A stretch of 64,000 nt of DNA, taken from assembly GCF_001955655.1 (NCBI RefSeq), contig NZ_MSPW01000013.1:1-64000 (forward strand). The letters are read 5' to 3'. Under the pieces are notes generated by a model that saw only the letters and a program-made list of their open reading frames with translations, ran no database searches and was not told the DNA's origin. Origin of the DNA: Viridibacillus arenosi. Its GTDB lineage: Bacteria > Bacillota > Bacilli > Bacillales_A > Planococcaceae. The stretch's first letter is position 1; each line of letters opens with the position of its first letter. This document shows positions 18,726 through 28,690 of this stretch, one piece after another. The translations under genes were made by a program, and so were the position numbers.

Positions 18726-19547
18726 ATGTGGAAAAACCATTTGCTCGGAGTCGTCATTGCAAGTGCTATTGTTTTTATTGGTGCCACCGTCAATCCATTT
18801 AGCGCTTTTGCAGATGAACTTCATTGGGGTTTTAAAAAAGCTCAAAACGAACAACCAGCAGAAGCTGGAGCAGCATTTGATCAAACCTTAGAGAAATACG
18901 GCGCCCTTTATAAAGGAAGTCCTGATGAAAAGGTTATTTATCTAACTTTCGATAACGGCTATGAAAATGGCTATACAGCAAGCATACTGGACACTTTAAA
19001 AAAGGAAAAAATTCAAGCGACATTTTTCCTGACAGGTCATTATTTAACGAGTGCTACCCCACTTGTTAAGCGCATGATTGAAGAAGGTCATGATATTGGT
19101 AACCACTCATATGGGCACCCAAATATGGCCAGAATAAGTGAAGAAGAAATATTAAAGGAATGGAAGAAATTCGATGATAAGCTAAGAGAGATTACAAAAG
19201 TTGAACGAACTATTTTTGCAAGACCACCTGAAGGCTCATTTAACGAAAAACTACTTCAAGTAGGAAATGATGCTGGCTACCGACACATTTTCTGGTCAGT
19301 TGCCTTTAAAGACTGGCTTGCTGACAAACCTCAAGGCTGGAAATATTCATATGATAACCTTATGTCACAGCTACATCCTGGTGCCATCGTCCTCATGCAT
19401 ACAGTGTCGCCTGATAATGCGGAAGCTTTACCAAAATTCATCGAAGCTGCACGCAAGAAAGGCTATCGATTTGATTCCATTAATAATCTTGTAAACAAAG
19501 AAGCTGGTTTAGCTGGTTCTTTCAAAACACACGACCGTTCGTTATAA
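18726..19547 (+). CDS. pdaA: Delta-lactam-forming N-acetylmuramic acid deacetylase PdaA
   Basis: A 273-residue secreted polysaccharide deacetylase with an N-terminal signal/anchor (about residues 7-30). The NodB domain has the PdaA-characteristic motif TFDNGYENGY, metal-binding HSYGHP, ARPPEGSFNE and the C-terminal HTVSPDNAEALP. It removes the acetyl group from MurNAc so that muramic-delta-lactam can form in spore cortex, which is needed for germination. Lies between yfhF and rlmCD. Confidence 0.92.
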   Translation: MWKNHLLGVVIASAIVFIGATVNPFSAFADELHWGFKKAQNEQPAEAGAAFDQTLEKYGALYKGSPDEKVIYLTFDNGYENGYTASILDTLKKEKIQATFFLTGHYLTSATPLVKRMIEEGHDIGNHSYGHPNMARISEEEILKEWKKFDDKLREITKVERTIFARPPEGSFNEKLLQVGNDAGYRHIFWSVAFKDWLADKPQGWKYSYDNLMSQLHPGAIVLMHTVSPDNAEALPKFIEAARKKGYRFDSINNLVNKEAGLAGSFKTHDRSL

Positions 19548-19580
19548 TGAATGGACATAGCGAAAAAGGACGTGTAATTT

Positions 19581-20951
19581 TTGACGCAACAATCAATTAT
19601 GGAAATGGGACAAAAACTTAATATAACAATTAAAAGGCTCGGCATTAATGGTGAAGGAATCGGCTATTATAAGCGGAACGTAGTTTTCGTCAAAGGCGCT
19701 CTTCCTGGTGAGGACGTCATTGCACAAGTGACAAAAGTAAATCGAAACTTTGCAGAAGCGGAAGTTGTGAAAATTCACAAAAAATCACCGATACGCCAAA
19801 CACCACCATGTCCAGTTTATGAGGAATGTGGCGGTTGCCAATTACAACATATAACATACAAAGGACAGTTAGCAGCAAAACGAGATGTCATCGTTCAAGC
19901 TCTAACAAAGTATGTAAAATCACAAGCAAACAAAATCAATGTGCGTCCTACAATGGGCATGGAAGATCCTTGGCATTACCGAAATAAAAGCCAATTCCAA
20001 GTACGGAAGCCTGGAAATAAAGTACTAGCTGGTTTGTATTCTGCCAATAGCCATAAACTATTGAACATAGAAGAGTGCGTTGTACAACATCCTGCAACAA
20101 CGAAAGTCACAACGGCTACAAAACGTATTTTAGATGAACTTAACATCCCCATTTACGATGGTCGCTCAAAAGGAATTGTACGTACAATTGTTGTTCGTAC
20201 TGGAATAAAGACCGGTGAAGTTCAACTCGTGCTTATTACGACGCGAAAAAACTTCCCTAAAAAAGAAGTGCTTGTTGAACGATTAAAACAAATTGATCCA
20301 GCTGTCGTATCCATCGTACAAAATATTAATGCTGAAAAAACTTCATTAATATTCGGTGACGAGACATATACACTAACTGGAAAAGATACAATTCATGAAG
20401 AACTTGGTGAACTTGCTTTTGATTTATCAGCACGTGCATTCTTCCAACTTAACCCTACACAAACTGTTCATCTCTATAATGAGATTAAAAAAGCAGCTGC
20501 TTTAACAGGCAAAGAAACTGTTGTTGACGCTTATTGCGGCGTTGGTACAATCGGCCTTTGGTTGGCAAAGGACGCAAAAGAAGTACGTGGGATGGATATT
20601 ATTCCTGAAAGTATTCAAGATGCTAAGCTGAACGCGAAAAAGCATGGTTTTGACCATGTTAAATATGTGACAGGCTCTGCTGAAGAATGGTTAGCCAAAT
20701 GGCGCAAAGAAAAGTTCGTGCCAGATGTACTGACAGTAGATCCTCCAAGAACAGGTCTAGCACCAAGCCTTCTAAATACAATTTTACAAGTTAAACCAAA
20801 ACGATTTGTATATACTTCTTGTAATCCATCGACTTTAGCAAAGGACTTACAGGAGCTTACAAAAGTATATGACATTCAATATATTCAACCGATTGACATG
20901 TTTCCCCAAACAGCGCATGTTGAATCAGTCACATTATTAACATTGAAATAA
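19581..20951 (+). CDS. rlmCD: 23S rRNA uracil-C5 methyltransferase RlmCD (RumA family)
   Basis: A 456-residue methyltransferase that starts with TTG (MTQQSIMEMG). The N-terminal TRAM domain (about 15-75) is followed by an iron-sulfur motif CPVYEECGGCQLQH, SAM motif VVDAYCGVGTIGLWLA and the catalytic Cys in YTSCNPSTLAKDL. In Bacillus one enzyme makes m5U747 and m5U1939. The gene begins 34 bp after pdaA with no terminator between, so the two may be co-transcribed. Confidence 0.92.
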   Translation: MTQQSIMEMGQKLNITIKRLGINGEGIGYYKRNVVFVKGALPGEDVIAQVTKVNRNFAEAEVVKIHKKSPIRQTPPCPVYEECGGCQLQHITYKGQLAAKRDVIVQALTKYVKSQANKINVRPTMGMEDPWHYRNKSQFQVRKPGNKVLAGLYSANSHKLLNIEECVVQHPATTKVTTATKRILDELNIPIYDGRSKGIVRTIVVRTGIKTGEVQLVLITTRKNFPKKEVLVERLKQIDPAVVSIVQNINAEKTSLIFGDETYTLTGKDTIHEELGELAFDLSARAFFQLNPTQTVHLYNEIKKAAALTGKETVVDAYCGVGTIGLWLAKDAKEVRGMDIIPESIQDAKLNAKKHGFDHVKYVTGSAEEWLAKWRKEKFVPDVLTVDPPRTGLAPSLLNTILQVKPKRFVYTSCNPSTLAKDLQELTKVYDIQYIQPIDMFPQTAHVESVTLLTLK

Positions 20952-20962
20952 TCCATTAAAAA

Positions 20963-20994
20963 GATTGAAGTTCTTATGAGCTTCAATCTTTTTT
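20963..20994 (+). terminator. terminator of rlmCD
   Basis: GATTGAAG/CTTCAATC stem followed by TTTTTTA. Confidence 0.9.
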
Positions 20995-21217
20995 ATCATT
21001 ACTTATTACCCCCTTCCATAGATTTAAACTCCTAAATCATTTTAATAAAAAAAGTCCATTTCCCTACTTACAACACAGTACAATTTACTAAAATAACACA
21101 TTTATATCTACTTTTCGACAAATTATTACATTTTTCTGCATTTTTTCTCATTGATTATCATAGTTTACGAATCCATAATAGTATTAACAGATTTTTTACA
21201 ATGCAGGAGGGTTCTCA

Positions 21218-22966
21218 ATGCAAAGGATACGTAACTCTATTCAATGGAAGCTCATGTTAAATTCGTTACTTCTTGTCGCAATACCATGTATTATTATTGG
21301 TTTTTTCAGTTATCAAAGCGCAAAATCTAATATGGATAAATTAGGTGAAACGATTGTTAAAAACAGTGTCCAATCGACGATGCAGTTAATTGCTTCACTA
21401 GATGCTGAAGTACAAAAAGGAAACTTGTCCCTAGAGGATGCGCAAGAAGCTGTTAAGGTTCAAATCATCGGTAAAAAGACAGCGGATGGACATAGAGAGA
21501 TTACATATCCTGGTAACTTAGGAGAAAGTGGTTATAATTTCATTTTGCAAGAAGATGGCTTAATGCTTGCCCATCCTAATATTGAAAATCAACAATCGTG
21601 GGAGTTAAAAGATAGTAGTGGACAATATTTTATTCAAAAAATCATTAAAAATGCAAAAGACGGTGGTGGTTTTGTAGAATATCCATTCCATCTACCTGAT
21701 GATGAAAAAAAGCTTGCTGAAAAAATTACATATGCTGATATCGACCCACACTGGGGTTGGGTTGTAAGTGCCGGAAGCTACAAAAAAGACTTTAACTCAT
21801 CCGCACAAAATTTACTTGTCGTCATGGGTGTATCCTTTGCGGTGTCACTTATCATCGCGACTATTATTATGTACTTATTAGCTAAACATTTTGGTACTCC
21901 CATTTTAAGACTAACAAATAAGGTAAAGAAAATTTCTACTGGTGACTTAACTGTCCAATTACATGAAGTAAATCGCGGAGATGAGTTAGGGCAATTGAAT
22001 ACTCATTTTGATGTGATGGTAACACAACTAAAAACATTAATAAGTGAAGTAAATACCACAACAAATGATATACAAGATGCCTCATCAACATTAACCGCTG
22101 TATCCGAAGAGGCAACTGCCTCTACAACAGAAATTACACGTGCTGTATCGGATGTCTCAGCTGGATCATTACAGCAAGCAAGAGACGCAGAGGAAACAAA
22201 ACGAGTCATTATTGGTATCTCAGAACAAATAAAAAATCTATATCAAAAAAACGAGTTTATGCAGCAATCTTCAGAACAGATGCAACACTCCAATGAGCAA
22301 GGGCTTAATAATTTATCATTATTAAAAGAGAAATCGACAAAATCAGCTGACCTAGTAGAACATGTACAAAAAGTATTCCAATCCCTATCTTCTAAAATGA
22401 AGGATATTGAAAATATTATACAAACGATTAATCAAATCTCTGCTCAAACAAATTTACTAGCTCTTAATGCAAGCATTGAAGCTGCTAGAGCTGGTGAACA
22501 TGGTAAAGGGTTTGCTGTTGTAGCAAACGAAGTCAGAAAACTAGCTGAACAGACTGCAGCATCCACGGAAAGTGTTCAACAAACGTTACGTGGTATTGAA
22601 CAGGAAACCTTACTTGCAAACCAAGAAATTGACAAAACATCTTTGATTGTCAAAGAACAAAATGTAGCTGTTTCAAATACAGAAATGTCATTTGAAGATA
22701 TTAAATCGAATGTAGGTACTATCATTACATCCATCGAAAACGTCACAGAGAGCGTCAATATATTAATGGCTTCTACTGAGATGTTCACTTTTGCAATTGA
22801 AAGCATTGCTGAAATAAGTGATCAAAATGCCAAAGCTTCTACAGAGGTATTTGCTTCAGTTGATGAACAGCAACATGTCATGGATATTGTAGCTAAATCT
22901 GCAGCGCAGTTATCGAATGAAATTAATTCATTAAAATCATCGATTGCACAATTCAAGCTAAAATAA
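21218..22966 (+). CDS. Methyl-accepting chemotaxis protein with single Cache domain
   Basis: A 582-residue receptor. TM1 is about residues 11-30, the extracellular single-Cache domain about 35-200 ([35 protein letters not shown]) and TM2 about 203-223. A HAMP domain ([20 protein letters not shown]) and the signalling hairpin tip [16 protein letters not shown] follow. Cache domains of this type often bind small carboxylates, but the ligand cannot be told. AGGAGGGTTCTCA precedes ATG. It has its own terminator. Confidence 0.93.
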   Translation: MQRIRNSIQWKLMLNSLLLVAIPCIIIGFFSYQSAKSNMDKLGETIVKNSVQSTMQLIASLDAEVQKGNLSLEDAQEAVKVQIIGKKTADGHREITYPGNLGESGYNFILQEDGLMLAHPNIENQQSWELKDSSGQYFIQKIIKNAKDGGGFVEYPFHLPDDEKKLAEKITYADIDPHWGWVVSAGSYKKDFNSSAQNLLVVMGVSFAVSLIIATIIMYLLAKHFGTPILRLTNKVKKISTGDLTVQLHEVNRGDELGQLNTHFDVMVTQLKTLISEVNTTTNDIQDASSTLTAVSEEATASTTEITRAVSDVSAGSLQQARDAEETKRVIIGISEQIKNLYQKNEFMQQSSEQMQHSNEQGLNNLSLLKEKSTKSADLVEHVQKVFQSLSSKMKDIENIIQTINQISAQTNLLALNASIEAARAGEHGKGFAVVANEVRKLAEQTAASTESVQQTLRGIEQETLLANQEIDKTSLIVKEQNVAVSNTEMSFEDIKSNVGTIITSIENVTESVNILMASTEMFTFAIESIAEISDQNAKASTEVFASVDEQQHVMDIVAKSAAQLSNEINSLKSSIAQFKLK

Positions 22967-22972
22967 ACAGAC

Positions 22973-23006
22973 AAAAGCCGTCCTCAATTTAATGAGGACG
23001 GCTTTC
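22973..23006 (+). terminator. terminator of the chemoreceptor gene
   Basis: AAAGCCGTCCTCA/TGAGGACGGCTTT stem with a six-base loop. A short T-rich tail follows on the plus strand; it could also stop the convergent methyltransferase gene. Confidence 0.85.
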
Positions 23007-23010
23007 TTCT

Positions 23011-23853
23011 TTATAGACTACTAGGACTCCAATATAAAAGAGCAGCTTTAAATTGATGCTTATAAATATATTTACCTTTATTGTATTCAACATACTTCTG
23101 CACAGCTTCCTCAACTTGCGACCGCCCAACATTTGGCGTCAATAACTTTACACTGTTGGCATCAATCATCTCGTCATAAGAATTATACGTATACGTTTTC
23201 TCCAAATCTACTATTTGACAATTTGCATGAATATCCAATTCATAAAGAATATTCATCAAATCTATATAGTCTCTTCTTGGATACTTCAGCGAATAACCAA
23301 AGTTATTTTGTAAATCTATATAATGCGGCCGCATCGGTGCAAAAGTCACACCAATGATGGCTAACTTCTTGGCACTATTATGTATTTGTTGTAGCGCTCT
23401 CTTTATTTCATATATGCGATAAAAACAATTCATTCCAAAAACAATATCATATTGCTCAGTTCTATTATAATCCTCCCACTTCTCATGAATAAAGGAAATA
23501 TTGTTATAATTATCGGAATCACATTTGTTTTGCAAATAATGAATCATACTTGCAGAACTATCTACACAAGTAAGCTTCTCAACGTGGTTAGCAAGTGGAA
23601 ATGTATAATTCCCCCATCCAGGTCCAATTTCTAGAACCGTATCAGTTTGCTCAATGAACTTTGCAATGGTTTGAAAGATACCCTCTGCATAAGGATCTGT
23701 CTCTTTACCAGCATTTTTTTCAATATATTGAGCCCAAAACTGCTCTTCTAAAGCATCATTGACCATGCGCTCTGGCATCTTCCCTGACCAATCTTTCATC
23801 CCTTCTTGCCAAACTTTTTCGAAATCAACTTTTTCTCTTGTCTCAATAATCAT
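23011..23853 (-). CDS. Class I SAM-dependent methyltransferase
   Basis: A 280-residue protein with SAM motif I VLEIGPGWGNYTFPLA at about residue 95, then the acidic motif II (KLTCVDSSASMIHYL) and YDIVFGMNCFYRIYE. The N-terminal 70 residues are helical. The acceptor substrate is unknown and the neighbours give no pathway hint. AGGAAGTGTGTA precedes the ATG. Confidence 0.75.
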   Translation of the reverse strand: MIIETREKVDFEKVWQEGMKDWSGKMPERMVNDALEEQFWAQYIEKNAGKETDPYAEGIFQTIAKFIEQTDTVLEIGPGWGNYTFPLANHVEKLTCVDSSASMIHYLQNKCDSDNYNNISFIHEKWEDYNRTEQYDIVFGMNCFYRIYEIKRALQQIHNSAKKLAIIGVTFAPMRPHYIDLQNNFGYSLKYPRRDYIDLMNILYELDIHANCQIVDLEKTYTYNSYDEMIDANSVKLLTPNVGRSQVEEAVQKYVEYNKGKYIYKHQFKAALLYWSPSSL

Positions 23854-23964
23854 TACACACTTCCTATTCCACTATATTCAAATTATTCACTATCTTCATC
23901 ATATAGTGACAACATCACTGCCGCAACGAAAAAAGGATCGCACTCACAAGTACAATCCGAATCA

Positions 23965-24855
23965 TTAGAATATTTGATTATAAACTGATAGAGCATCCGT
24001 CATATGAAACTGCTCCGTATTATGATCTCCAGGTGCTCCCGTAGTAATGAATATATACTGCTTACCATCTTTCTCAGCTAAACTCGCCAAACAAAGCCCT
24101 GCTTTATCTGTATAGCCTGTTTTGCCACCTAAAATCGTTCCACCTTCAATAGTGGTGGAGGGTAGCTTTTCAAACATTGAGCTATTAAAAGTAATGCCAT
24201 CTGGATGTACATTTGTTGCCGAAGTAGTATAATGCTTTGCCGTAAACACCTTATAGAATGTTTCATCCTGTAAAGCATAACGTAGTAATTTCGATAAATC
24301 CTTAACAGTCGAAAAGTGCTTATTATCTTGTAAACCTGTTGCATTCATAAAGTGCGTATCATTCATTCCAAGTTTATTTGCCTTGTCATTCATTAACTTT
24401 ACAAAGCCTTTCTCTGAACCTGAAACAGCAATAGCTAAGCTAATCGACGCATCTGCTCCAGAAGGTAACAAATTACCGTATAATAAATCACGTACTGTAA
24501 CCTGTTCTTGTGCAACAAACCCTGCTACAGAGGCATTTTCAGCACGAATCTTATCGAACATCGCACTCGGAATGGTAATCCGTTGTTCTAAATCAGGTAA
24601 GTTCTCTATTGCTACAATGGCGGTCATCATTTTCGTTAAAGATGCAGGATAAATTTCCATTTCACTTTGTTTATCAAGCAAAACCTTTCCACTATTTAAA
24701 TCAACTAAAATGGCATTTTCACTAAATAGCCCCGGTTCTGCCTGTGTTACTTGTTGCCTATCATCATTTATAAATAAATTAGCAATCCATAATAAACATA
24801 ATACTAATAGAGCCATCACTAATTTAACTCTTAAATTCAACTTTCTTTTCTTCAC
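23965..24855 (-). CDS. D-alanyl-D-alanine carboxypeptidase (penicillin-binding, S11)
   Basis: A 296-residue membrane-anchored serine DD-peptidase that trims peptidoglycan pentapeptides. It has an N-terminal membrane segment (about residues 12-30), active-site SLTK, second motif SGADAS and KTG box GGKTGYT. The GTG at 24855 is nine bases after AGGAG; the ATG nine bases upstream is too close to the ribosome site. The short C-terminus lacks the PBP5_C domain of DacA, so it is closer to small DacF- or PbpX-like proteins. Confidence 0.85.
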   Translation of the reverse strand: MKKRKLNLRVKLVMALLVLCLLWIANLFINDDRQQVTQAEPGLFSENAILVDLNSGKVLLDKQSEMEIYPASLTKMMTAIVAIENLPDLEQRITIPSAMFDKIRAENASVAGFVAQEQVTVRDLLYGNLLPSGADASISLAIAVSGSEKGFVKLMNDKANKLGMNDTHFMNATGLQDNKHFSTVKDLSKLLRYALQDETFYKVFTAKHYTTSATNVHPDGITFNSSMFEKLPSTTIEGGTILGGKTGYTDKAGLCLASLAEKDGKQYIFITTGAPGDHNTEQFHMTDALSVYNQIF

Positions 24856-24942
24856 ATGCAACATCTCCTTTCACTTCTATTAAACCAAATAGAAATGAAG
24901 GAAGCATAAAGGAATTCTGATTTTTTTCTTAATTTTTCAAGC

Positions 24943-24976
24943 AAAAAGTCTTTGTTACATAAAAAATAACAAAGAC
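24943..24976 (-). terminator. terminator of the MFS gene
   Basis: GTCTTTGTTA (24948-24957) pairs with TAACAAAGAC (24967-24976); TTTTTGC follows on the minus strand. Confidence 0.88.
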
Positions 24977-24991
24977 CCGCAACTATATAAC

Positions 24992-26158
24992 TCACTTTAC
25001 AGTTCTTCCACCAATTAAAGAAATGAAAAACACACTGAGTAACATGATTGATACAAGTAAAAGGAAGCTATATTGCGTTACAAATTGTAAATAAAGTCCG
25101 CCTAAAAATGGCCCACTCAAGCTACCTAAGCTAAAAAATATACCACATAGTAAATTGCCAGTTGGCAACAATTCTTTTGGAGTTAAATCTGTCATATATG
25201 TAATTCCTAATGAGAATAATGACCCTGCAAATAACCCTGCACATAAAAAGACAACAGCTACCAAAATTTCAGATCCCTCAAGAAAGCTGCCGATTCCGAA
25301 AATCATTCCCCCACCCGCTAAGGCAATTAATAGGATTCTACGACGTCCAATCTTATCTCCAAGCATACCTAATGGGACTTGAGAAATAATCCCCCCCGCT
25401 GAGAAAGCTGCTAAAATAAAAGATAACATTGATACATCAAATGATAGTCGTAGTGCATAAACCGGGAACAATGCATTTAATGATGATTCTAAAAAGCCAT
25501 AACAAAATGGTGGTAAAAATGCTACCCAAGCATATCTCATGGTCGATACATAACGTCCCCATGCTTTTTCATCTACATTTGTCATTTGAATTGACTCTGG
25601 ACGCTCATTTTTCAATAAGAAAATAAGTGACCATGCTACTAAACAAAGAGCCGATGACACGATAAATGGTAGTGCCTCGAAAACGTTCATCAATGGTACA
25701 AATAAAGGTCCGACTGCAAAACCTAGACCAAAAGATAAGCCATAAATAGCGATGCTTTTACCAAGTCGATTTGCTGGTGCCGTACTTGTAATCCACGTTT
25801 GTGTTGCATAATGCAATGCGTGATCCCCAATACCGATCAGCAATCGTAATATAAACCAGAACGTTATACTTTTCCATAACGGAAACATGAGTAAAGATAA
25901 AAAGACAAGTGCTCCACCTATCACAATAATTGGTTTATACCCAAACTTGCGTAACGGTTGTTCGATAAAAGGAGCTATTAATAATGTTCCGATATATAAA
26001 CCTGTTGCATTCAAACCATTCAAAGCAGAAGAAACACCATCCTGCTCAAAAATTACCGACACAAGCGGCAATAACATACCTTGAGAGAAGCCCGAAATGG
26101 AGACCATAATTACCAAAATCCAAAATCTTCTCTTTTCAAAATTAATACTATGCTCCAT
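24992..26158 (-). CDS. MFS transporter, 12 membrane spans
   Basis: A 388-residue major facilitator protein with about 12 hydrophobic spans. The MFS motif after span 2 is changed to EQPLRKFGYKP, while the equivalent in the second half is canonical, GMLGDKIGRRRILL. It is of the drug/sugar-efflux-like group (YfkF-type by general appearance). The substrate is unknown. GGAGGAAGAA precedes ATG. About 95 bp upstream ends a structured terminated RNA that may control it. Confidence 0.8.
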   Translation of the reverse strand: MEHSINFEKRRFWILVIMVSISGFSQGMLLPLVSVIFEQDGVSSALNGLNATGLYIGTLLIAPFIEQPLRKFGYKPIIVIGGALVFLSLLMFPLWKSITFWFILRLLIGIGDHALHYATQTWITSTAPANRLGKSIAIYGLSFGLGFAVGPLFVPLMNVFEALPFIVSSALCLVAWSLIFLLKNERPESIQMTNVDEKAWGRYVSTMRYAWVAFLPPFCYGFLESSLNALFPVYALRLSFDVSMLSFILAAFSAGGIISQVPLGMLGDKIGRRRILLIALAGGGMIFGIGSFLEGSEILVAVVFLCAGLFAGSLFSLGITYMTDLTPKELLPTGNLLCGIFFSLGSLSGPFLGGLYLQFVTQYSFLLLVSIMLLSVFFISLIGGRTVK

Positions 26159-26253
26159 TTCTTCCTCCTTGCGAATTTATATCAATTTAAGTACTACTTA
26201 ATTCTTGTACAATATTATCATAATTCAGTTGGAAGCTGATATGATTTTTTCCA

Positions 26254-26385
26254 TAAAAAATGAAGGCCCAGTTCACATTGATAACATGTGTACTGAGCCC
26301 TCTAACAATGACTAATATTCATTTAATTTGCAGTTGCCTTTAAATCCTTAGCGGTAGTTCGCCGTTAACTGCTATCTCCCTCCCT
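26254..26385 (-). ncRNA. unidentified structured, terminated RNA before the MFS gene
   Basis: On the minus strand GCAGTT (26367-26372) pairs with AACTGC (26330-26335) around an inner CGG-7-CCG hairpin. About 30 nt further on is a strong 14-position stem (26265-26299; GGCTCAG.../...CTGGGCC) followed by TTCATTTTTT. The whole lies in the 424-bp gap before the MFS gene start. It matches none of the common riboswitch or T-box consensus sequences I know. It could be a riboswitch with terminator platform or a small RNA. Nothing coding was found; the rest of the gap is AT-rich. Confidence 0.4.
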
Positions 26386-26582
26386 CTACTACAAGATTTT
26401 CAATTTGCTTTACTAATTATTCTCCTTTCCTATTCTTATATTCACTTTATCATAATACTTAAATAATGTAAATTTTCTAAATACAAATAACATTAAAACA
26501 TTTAATAAGTCCTAGTATTTCCGTAATTCAATTGAAAAAACTATACAAATCAGCTACTATTGGGTAGAAGAAATGAGGTGTA

Positions 26583-26774
26583 ATGATGGGTAAATCAATT
26601 ACAGATAAAGATCAGCAAGTGACCTACCTAAAAGAACGTCTTCAAATCTTTTTAGAAGTTCTAGACGCAATTGACCCTGAAACTACTGAATTAGAAGATA
26701 TCGATCGCCTTATTCAGATGATGGACGATTTAGAAGAAAAAATGGATCAATTCAATGACAGACCTGAAAACTAA
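26583..26774 (+). CDS. SE1561-family small protein
   Basis: A 63-residue acidic, fully helical protein (LKERLQIFLEVLDAIDPETT; RLIQMMDDLEEKMDQF). It resembles the SE1561 family of Bacillales small proteins. GAGGTG is just before tandem ATGs at 26583 and 26586; the second has the better spacing. No function known. Confidence 0.7.
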   Translation: MMGKSITDKDQQVTYLKERLQIFLEVLDAIDPETTELEDIDRLIQMMDDLEEKMDQFNDRPEN

Positions 26775-26813
26775 TCAGTGAAAACGAATAATTTCTATCA
26801 TTTTTATCAGTTT

Positions 26814-26843
26814 AAAAAAGAGCGTGAATTCACGCTCTTTTTT
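26814..26843. terminator. terminator after the SE1561-type gene
   Basis: Perfect palindrome AAAAAAGAGCGTGAA/TTCACGCTCTTTTTT. Confidence 0.92.
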
Positions 26844-26910
26844 TCATATTTTGAAAAGGGTATAATGAGTATGGAATTAAAACATTTCCTTATTTGAGGG
26901 GGCAATTCAC

Positions 26911-28446
26911 ATGAATTTAGAAAAGCTTGAACAAAGCATTTATGATTTAGTAACTGAAACATCTACAAACTTACCAAAAGATGTACGCCGCGCAATAAAA
27001 AAAGCGAAAGATGCTGAAAATGCTGGTACTCGCGCTGCTATGAGTTTAGATACAATCGCTACTAACATTCATATGGCTGACGATAATATTTCACCTATCT
27101 GTCAAGATACTGGACTTCCAACATTCAAGATAAAAACTCCTGTTGGTGTAAACCAAATTGAAATTAAAAAGGTCATCAAAAAAGCAATCGCTAGTGCTAC
27201 TGCTGATGCTAAACTTCGTCCAAACTCAGTAGACTCATTAACTGGCGCAAACAGTGGTGATAACTTAGGTGAAGGTCTTCCTGTTATGAAATTTGAACAA
27301 TGGGAAAATGACTTCATCGAAATTAAGTTAATCTTAAAAGGTGGCGGCTGTGAAAACAAAAATATTCAATACAGCTTACCAACTGAATTAGAAGGACTTG
27401 GACGCGCTGGTCGTGACTTAGATGGTATCCGTAAATGTGTTCTTCACTCTGTATACCAAGCACAAGGACAAGGCTGTTCAGCTGGATTCATCGGTGTTGG
27501 GATTGGTGGAGACCGCTCATCTGGATATGATTTAGCAAAAGAACAACTATTCCGTCATGTTGATGATACAAATCCAAATCCTGATTTAGCTAAATTAGAA
27601 GATTACATACTTGAAAAAGCTAATACATTAGGTATCGGTACAATGGGCTTCGGTGGTGAAGCAACATTACTTGGCTGTAAAGTTGGCGTTATGAACCGTA
27701 TCCCAGCATCATTCTACGTATCTGTAGCTTATAACTGTTGGGCTTACCGTCGTATGGCAATCGATGTTGATGCTACTACTGGTGAAATCAAAAACTGGCA
27801 TTACCAAGACGGCGAGAAAATCTCGTTCAAAGAAGAACCACAAACAGAAGAACCAAAATCGGAGAAAAAAGTTGTTGAATTAACAGCACCAATCTCTGAA
27901 GAACAAATTCGTTCATTAAACGTTGGTGATGTAGTTAAAATCACTGGTCGTATGTATACTGGCCGTGACGCTATCCACCATCACTTAATGAGTCATGACG
28001 CTCCAGTCGATTTAAACGGACAAATCGTATATCACTGTGGTCCTGTAATGGCAAAAGATGAAAATGATCACTGGACAGTAAAAGCTGCTGGTCCAACAAC
28101 TTCTATCCGTGAAGAACCTTACCAAGGCGATATTATGAAAAAATTCGGTATCCGCGCAGTTATGGGTAAAGGCGGTATGGGACCAAAAACACTTGCTGCT
28201 TTAGCTGAACACGGTGGCGTTTACTTAAATGCAATCGGTGGTGCTGCACAATACTATGCTGACTGTATCAAATCAGTCGATGGTGTAGACTTAATGGAGT
28301 TCGGTATTCCAGAAGCAATGTGGCACTTATCAGTTGAAGGTTTCACAGCTGTCGTAACAATGGATTCTCACGGTAACTCATTACACGCAGATGTTCAAAA
28401 ATCATCTCTTGATAAATTAGCACTACACGCTGAACGCGTATTTTAA
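26911..28446 (+). CDS. Class I (iron-sulfur) fumarate hydratase
   Basis: A 511-residue fused alpha-beta fumarase (fumarate to malate, TCA cycle). The N-terminal domain has CQDTGLPTF with a cluster Cys, plus GGGCENKN and CVLHSVYQAQGQGCSAGF (later cluster Cys residues). The C-terminal domain (about 325-511) includes TGRMYTGRDAIHHHL and GGMGPKTLAALAEHGGVYL. This is the oxygen-sensitive [4Fe-4S] type, unlike the class II FumC-type of B. subtilis. A charged linker rich in Glu/Pro/Lys joins the domains. It is monocistronic with its own terminator. Confidence 0.93.
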   Translation: MNLEKLEQSIYDLVTETSTNLPKDVRRAIKKAKDAENAGTRAAMSLDTIATNIHMADDNISPICQDTGLPTFKIKTPVGVNQIEIKKVIKKAIASATADAKLRPNSVDSLTGANSGDNLGEGLPVMKFEQWENDFIEIKLILKGGGCENKNIQYSLPTELEGLGRAGRDLDGIRKCVLHSVYQAQGQGCSAGFIGVGIGGDRSSGYDLAKEQLFRHVDDTNPNPDLAKLEDYILEKANTLGIGTMGFGGEATLLGCKVGVMNRIPASFYVSVAYNCWAYRRMAIDVDATTGEIKNWHYQDGEKISFKEEPQTEEPKSEKKVVELTAPISEEQIRSLNVGDVVKITGRMYTGRDAIHHHLMSHDAPVDLNGQIVYHCGPVMAKDENDHWTVKAAGPTTSIREEPYQGDIMKKFGIRAVMGKGGMGPKTLAALAEHGGVYLNAIGGAAQYYADCIKSVDGVDLMEFGIPEAMWHLSVEGFTAVVTMDSHGNSLHADVQKSSLDKLALHAERVF

Positions 28447-28460
28447 TAGAATCTTTATGA

Positions 28461-28500
28461 AACTCTCGAAGACTATTTATAGTTTTCGAGAGTTTTTTTA
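28461..28500 (+). terminator. terminator of the fumarase gene
   Basis: A 14-bp stem (AACTCTCGAAGACT with one wobble) followed by TTTTTTTA. Confidence 0.92.
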
Positions 28501-28572
28501 TTTTCTACATGTACATTTTCTCTTAAACTAACATTTATTAAACAATCCACTTCCCCAATTATCATCTCTATG

Positions 28573-28587
28573 TTATAATAATTCTAA
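28573..28587 (+). promoter_or_regulatory. Per box upstream of zosA-like gene
   Basis: TTATAATAATTCTAA matches the Per box TTATAATNATTATAA at 14 of 15 positions. It includes a TATAAT (28574-28579) that could be the -10 element, so PerR bound here would block transcription. It lies 104 bp before the ATPase start. Confidence 0.75.
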
Positions 28588-28690
28588 ATTAAAAATGATT
28601 GTAAAAGTAACTGGTAATCCCTTGTGGTAAGCCAGTTTTGTTGATTAATAAAGGTTTTGATATTGATATTCATTATCAGGAGGTATAACA

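Noticed and set aside
26330-26372. T-box or known riboswitch before the MFS gene
   Set aside because: The T-box sequence AGGGTGGNACCGCG and the aptamer cores I know are absent, so only an unassigned RNA is claimed.
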